Assembly (NCBI GenBank): GCA_023433985.1
Contig: JAEYTN010000074.1
Location: forward strand, 1 to 14,123
DNA from: Pseudomonadota bacterium
GTDB lineage: Bacteria > Pseudomonadota > Alphaproteobacteria > Rhizobiales > Devosiaceae
DNA: 14,123 nucleotides
Direction of reading: 5' to 3'
The translations under genes were made by a program, and so were the position numbers. The notes beneath the pieces are model-generated. The model worked only from the letters and a program-made list of their open reading frames with translations, searched no databases and was not told where the DNA came from. Shown one piece after another: positions 12,517-14,123 of the stretch; position 1 is the first letter of the stretch; every line of letters begins with the position of its first letter.

Positions 12517-13502
12517 GCGTCCTCCCCGCCCCCGTGCTCGCGGATACCCACCTCTGGCGTGTCGAGCGGCGGCGGCACCGGCGTGCCGGCATCCTGCGCC
12601 CCGTGCGGGCGGCCGAAATCCGCCGCGGCCGTCTCCTGCCCCGCCGTGATGATCGAGCGGCGGATCGCCCGGGTGCGGGTGAACAGCTCCTCCATCGCCG
12701 GCCCGTCCCCCACGCGCACGGCCCGCTGCAGCCGGCTCAGGTCCTCGAGGAACCGCCCCAGCATCTCGAGCACCGCATCGCGGTTGGTGAGGAAGATGTC
12801 GCGCCACATCACCGGGTCGGAGGCCGCGATACGGGTGAAGTCGCGGAAGCCGGAAGCCGAGAACTTGATCACCTCCTGCTGCGTCGCCGCCTCTAGGTCG
12901 TCCACCGTGCCCACGATGTTGTAGGCGATGAGGTGCGGCACGTGCGACGTGATCGCGAGCGTCAGGTCATGGTGCTCGGCATCCATCACCTCCACCTTGC
13001 TGCCAAGCGCGCCCCAGAACGAGATCAACCGGTCCACCGCCACCCGGTCCACCGACTTGTCCGGCGTCAGCACGCACCAGCGTCCCTCGAACAACTCGGG
13101 GAAGCCAGCCTTCGGCCCCGAATGCTCGGTGCCTGCCAGCGGGTGGCCGGGGATGAATTGCACCCCCGCCGGCACCAGCGGCTCGATCACCTTCATCACG
13201 TGGCGCTTCACCGACCCCACATCCGACAGGATCGCTCCCGGCATCAGCGCGCCGGCGATGTCCTGCATCACCTGCCCATAGGCCCCGATCGGCGTGCAGA
13301 TGATCACGAGGTCGGCGTCGCGCACCGCCTCGGCCGCTTCGAGCGTGTAACTGTCGCCCAGCCCCAGCTCGCGTGCTTCCTCGAGCGTCGCCGGCTTGCG
13401 GGTGGTGATGGCGATCGTCTTCGCTAGCCCCCTGAGCCGCGCCGCCCGGGCGATGGAAGAGCCGATGAGGCCGATGCCGATCAGTGCCAGTTTCTGAAAC
13501 AT
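12513..13502 (-). CDS. tyrC: Prephenate/arogenate dehydrogenase family protein
   Basis: Oxidative decarboxylation of prephenate (to 4-hydroxyphenylpyruvate) or arogenate (to tyrosine) with NAD(P), in tyrosine synthesis. 329 residues. The Rossmann fold opens with ALIGIGLIGSS (GxGxxG at 9-14). ICTPIGAYG, a LSDVGSVK segment, the substrate-binding GHPLAGTEHSGP and the helical-domain motif LAITSHVPHLIAYNIVG follow, then FRDFTRIAASDPVMWRDIF. No ACT domain or chorismate mutase is fused. The C-terminal 35-40 residues are Pro/Gly-rich and probably disordered. ATG at 13502 overlaps the hisC stop as TGATG; a GTG one codon earlier is possible. Whether prephenate or arogenate is preferred cannot be read from sequence alone. 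Confidence 0.92.
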   Translation of the reverse strand: MFQKLALIGIGLIGSSIARAARLRGLAKTIAITTRKPATLEEARELGLGDSYTLEAAEAVRDADLVIICTPIGAYGQVMQDIAGALMPGAILSDVGSVKRHVMKVIEPLVPAGVQFIPGHPLAGTEHSGPKAGFPELFEGRWCVLTPDKSVDRVAVDRLISFWGALGSKVEVMDAEHHDLTLAITSHVPHLIAYNIVGTVDDLEAATQQEVIKFSASGFRDFTRIAASDPVMWRDIFLTNRDAVLEMLGRFLEDLSRLQRAVRVGDGPAMEELFTRTRAIRRSIITAGQETAAADFGRPHGAQDAGTPVPPPLDTPEVGIREHGGGEDA

Positions 13503-14123
13503 CACTCGCGGCCCCCCGGCGCCCCGAAATCCTTGAGCACGCCGACCACCGCTCGCATGTGCTCCTCAAGTCCGATGGACACGCGCAGCCCCTCAGGAAT
13601 GCCGTAGCCGTGCATCTCGCGCACCAGCAAGCCCTTGTCGCGCAGCGCGGCGAACGCTGCCCTCGCCGTCGCCACATCCTGGAACAGCGCCAGCACGAAG
13701 TTCCCCTGGCTCGGCGGCACCCGGATGGCGTTCGATTGCAGTGCGTCCGTCAGCCAGCCGCGCCAGCGCTCATTGTGTTCGCGCAACCGCGCGGTGAACT
13801 CCACGTCCCGCGCCGCCGCCGCCGCGGCCGCCTGCCCGGAGAGCGACACGTTGAACGGCCCGCGGATGCGGTTTACCGCATCGACGATATGCGCCGGGCC
13901 ATACATCCAGCCCACCCGCTCGCCGGCAATGCCCATTTTCGAGAAGGTGCGCACCATCACCACGTTCTCGGCGCGATCGACCAGTTCGATCCCCACCGAA
14001 AAATCCCCAGCCGTCACGTACTCGGCATAGGCGTTGTCGACCACGAGCAGGATATCGCCGCGCAAGCCCCGATGCAGCCGTTCCACCTCCGACGTCGAAA
14101 GATACGTCCCCGTCGGGTTGTTC
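13502..14123 (-). CDS. hisC: Histidinol-phosphate/aromatic aminotransferase (HisC family), 5' partial
   Basis: PLP-dependent class I/II aminotransferase. Only the C-terminal part (about 207 residues) is in the window; the gene runs off the right edge with NNPTGTYLSTSEVERL visible, containing the family's NPTGT motif. The PLP ring Asp lies in VVDNAYAEY and the Schiff-base Lys in RTFSKMGIAGERVGW, followed by the substrate-binding Arg region RVSIGLEEHM near the end. In the family it converts imidazole acetol phosphate and glutamate to histidinol phosphate, and often also transaminates aromatic keto acids. Coupling to tyrC by TGATG suggests the second job, supplying prephenate or phenylpyruvate transamination, matters here. 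DNAYAEY is a slight variant of the common DEAY. Confidence 0.9.
   Translation of the reverse strand, partial: NNPTGTYLSTSEVERLHRGLRGDILLVVDNAYAEYVTAGDFSVGIELVDRAENVVMVRTFSKMGIAGERVGWMYGPAHIVDAVNRIRGPFNVSLSGQAAAAAAARDVEFTARLREHNERWRGWLTDALQSNAIRVPPSQGNFVLALFQDVATARAAFAALRDKGLLVREMHGYGIPEGLRVSIGLEEHMRAVVGVLKDFGAPGGRE

Overview
The window is compact, very GC-rich chromosomal DNA from an alphaproteobacterium. The best fit is the order Hyphomicrobiales, possibly a Devosia-like genus; the genus is inferred from gene order and protein style, not proven. Pointers to the group are a CpdR-type response regulator next to an MJ0042 zinc-ribbon protein and ftsEX, a DUF2125 protein, a tyrC-hisC pair, an exact GTTC-N7-GTTC LexA box, and a promoter of the CTTGAC/CTATAT type. 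I see no rRNA, tRNA, CRISPR array, transposase or phage gene. No gene-free stretch exceeds about 200 bases.

Left part (1-2770, + strand): two tandem DUF72 (YecE-like) paralogues overlap by 44 bases, the first cut by the window edge. They are followed by a DsbB-type thiol oxidoreductase and a small four-helix membrane protein of unknown role.

Positions 2802-5314: a 78-residue unknown protein on the minus strand. Then comes a GNAT acetyltransferase gene broken by one in-frame amber codon, exactly where the family normally has Trp. It overlaps the 3' end of gloB (glyoxalase II). gloB is divergent from a SAM-methyltransferase gene, an arrangement also seen for gloB/yafS in E. coli.

Positions 5354-9520: a palindromic intergenic repeat, then the minus-strand pair zinc-ribbon membrane protein-cpdR (coupled by TGATG), divergent from ftsE-ftsX (8-base overlap) and plsC. 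This is a cell-envelope, division and cell-cycle block.

Positions 9571-10151: the most interesting spot. A strong promoter whose -10 region lies inside an exact alphaproteobacterial SOS box drives a 114-residue acidic protein I cannot assign, making it a candidate undescribed DNA-damage-response gene. A second copy of the palindromic repeat follows. Its stem differs from copy 1 by compensatory base-pair changes, so the structure appears to be what is conserved.

Positions 10152-14123: a ChaC-like gamma-glutamylcyclotransferase (minus) with a nested 15-bp hairpin just before its start codon, divergent from a DUF2125 membrane-anchored protein. Next is a parDE toxin-antitoxin pair with a palindrome over the antitoxin start. 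Last, on the minus strand, are tyrC and a partial hisC (aromatic amino acid and histidine synthesis). parE and tyrC converge and share a CTAG that supplies both stop codons.
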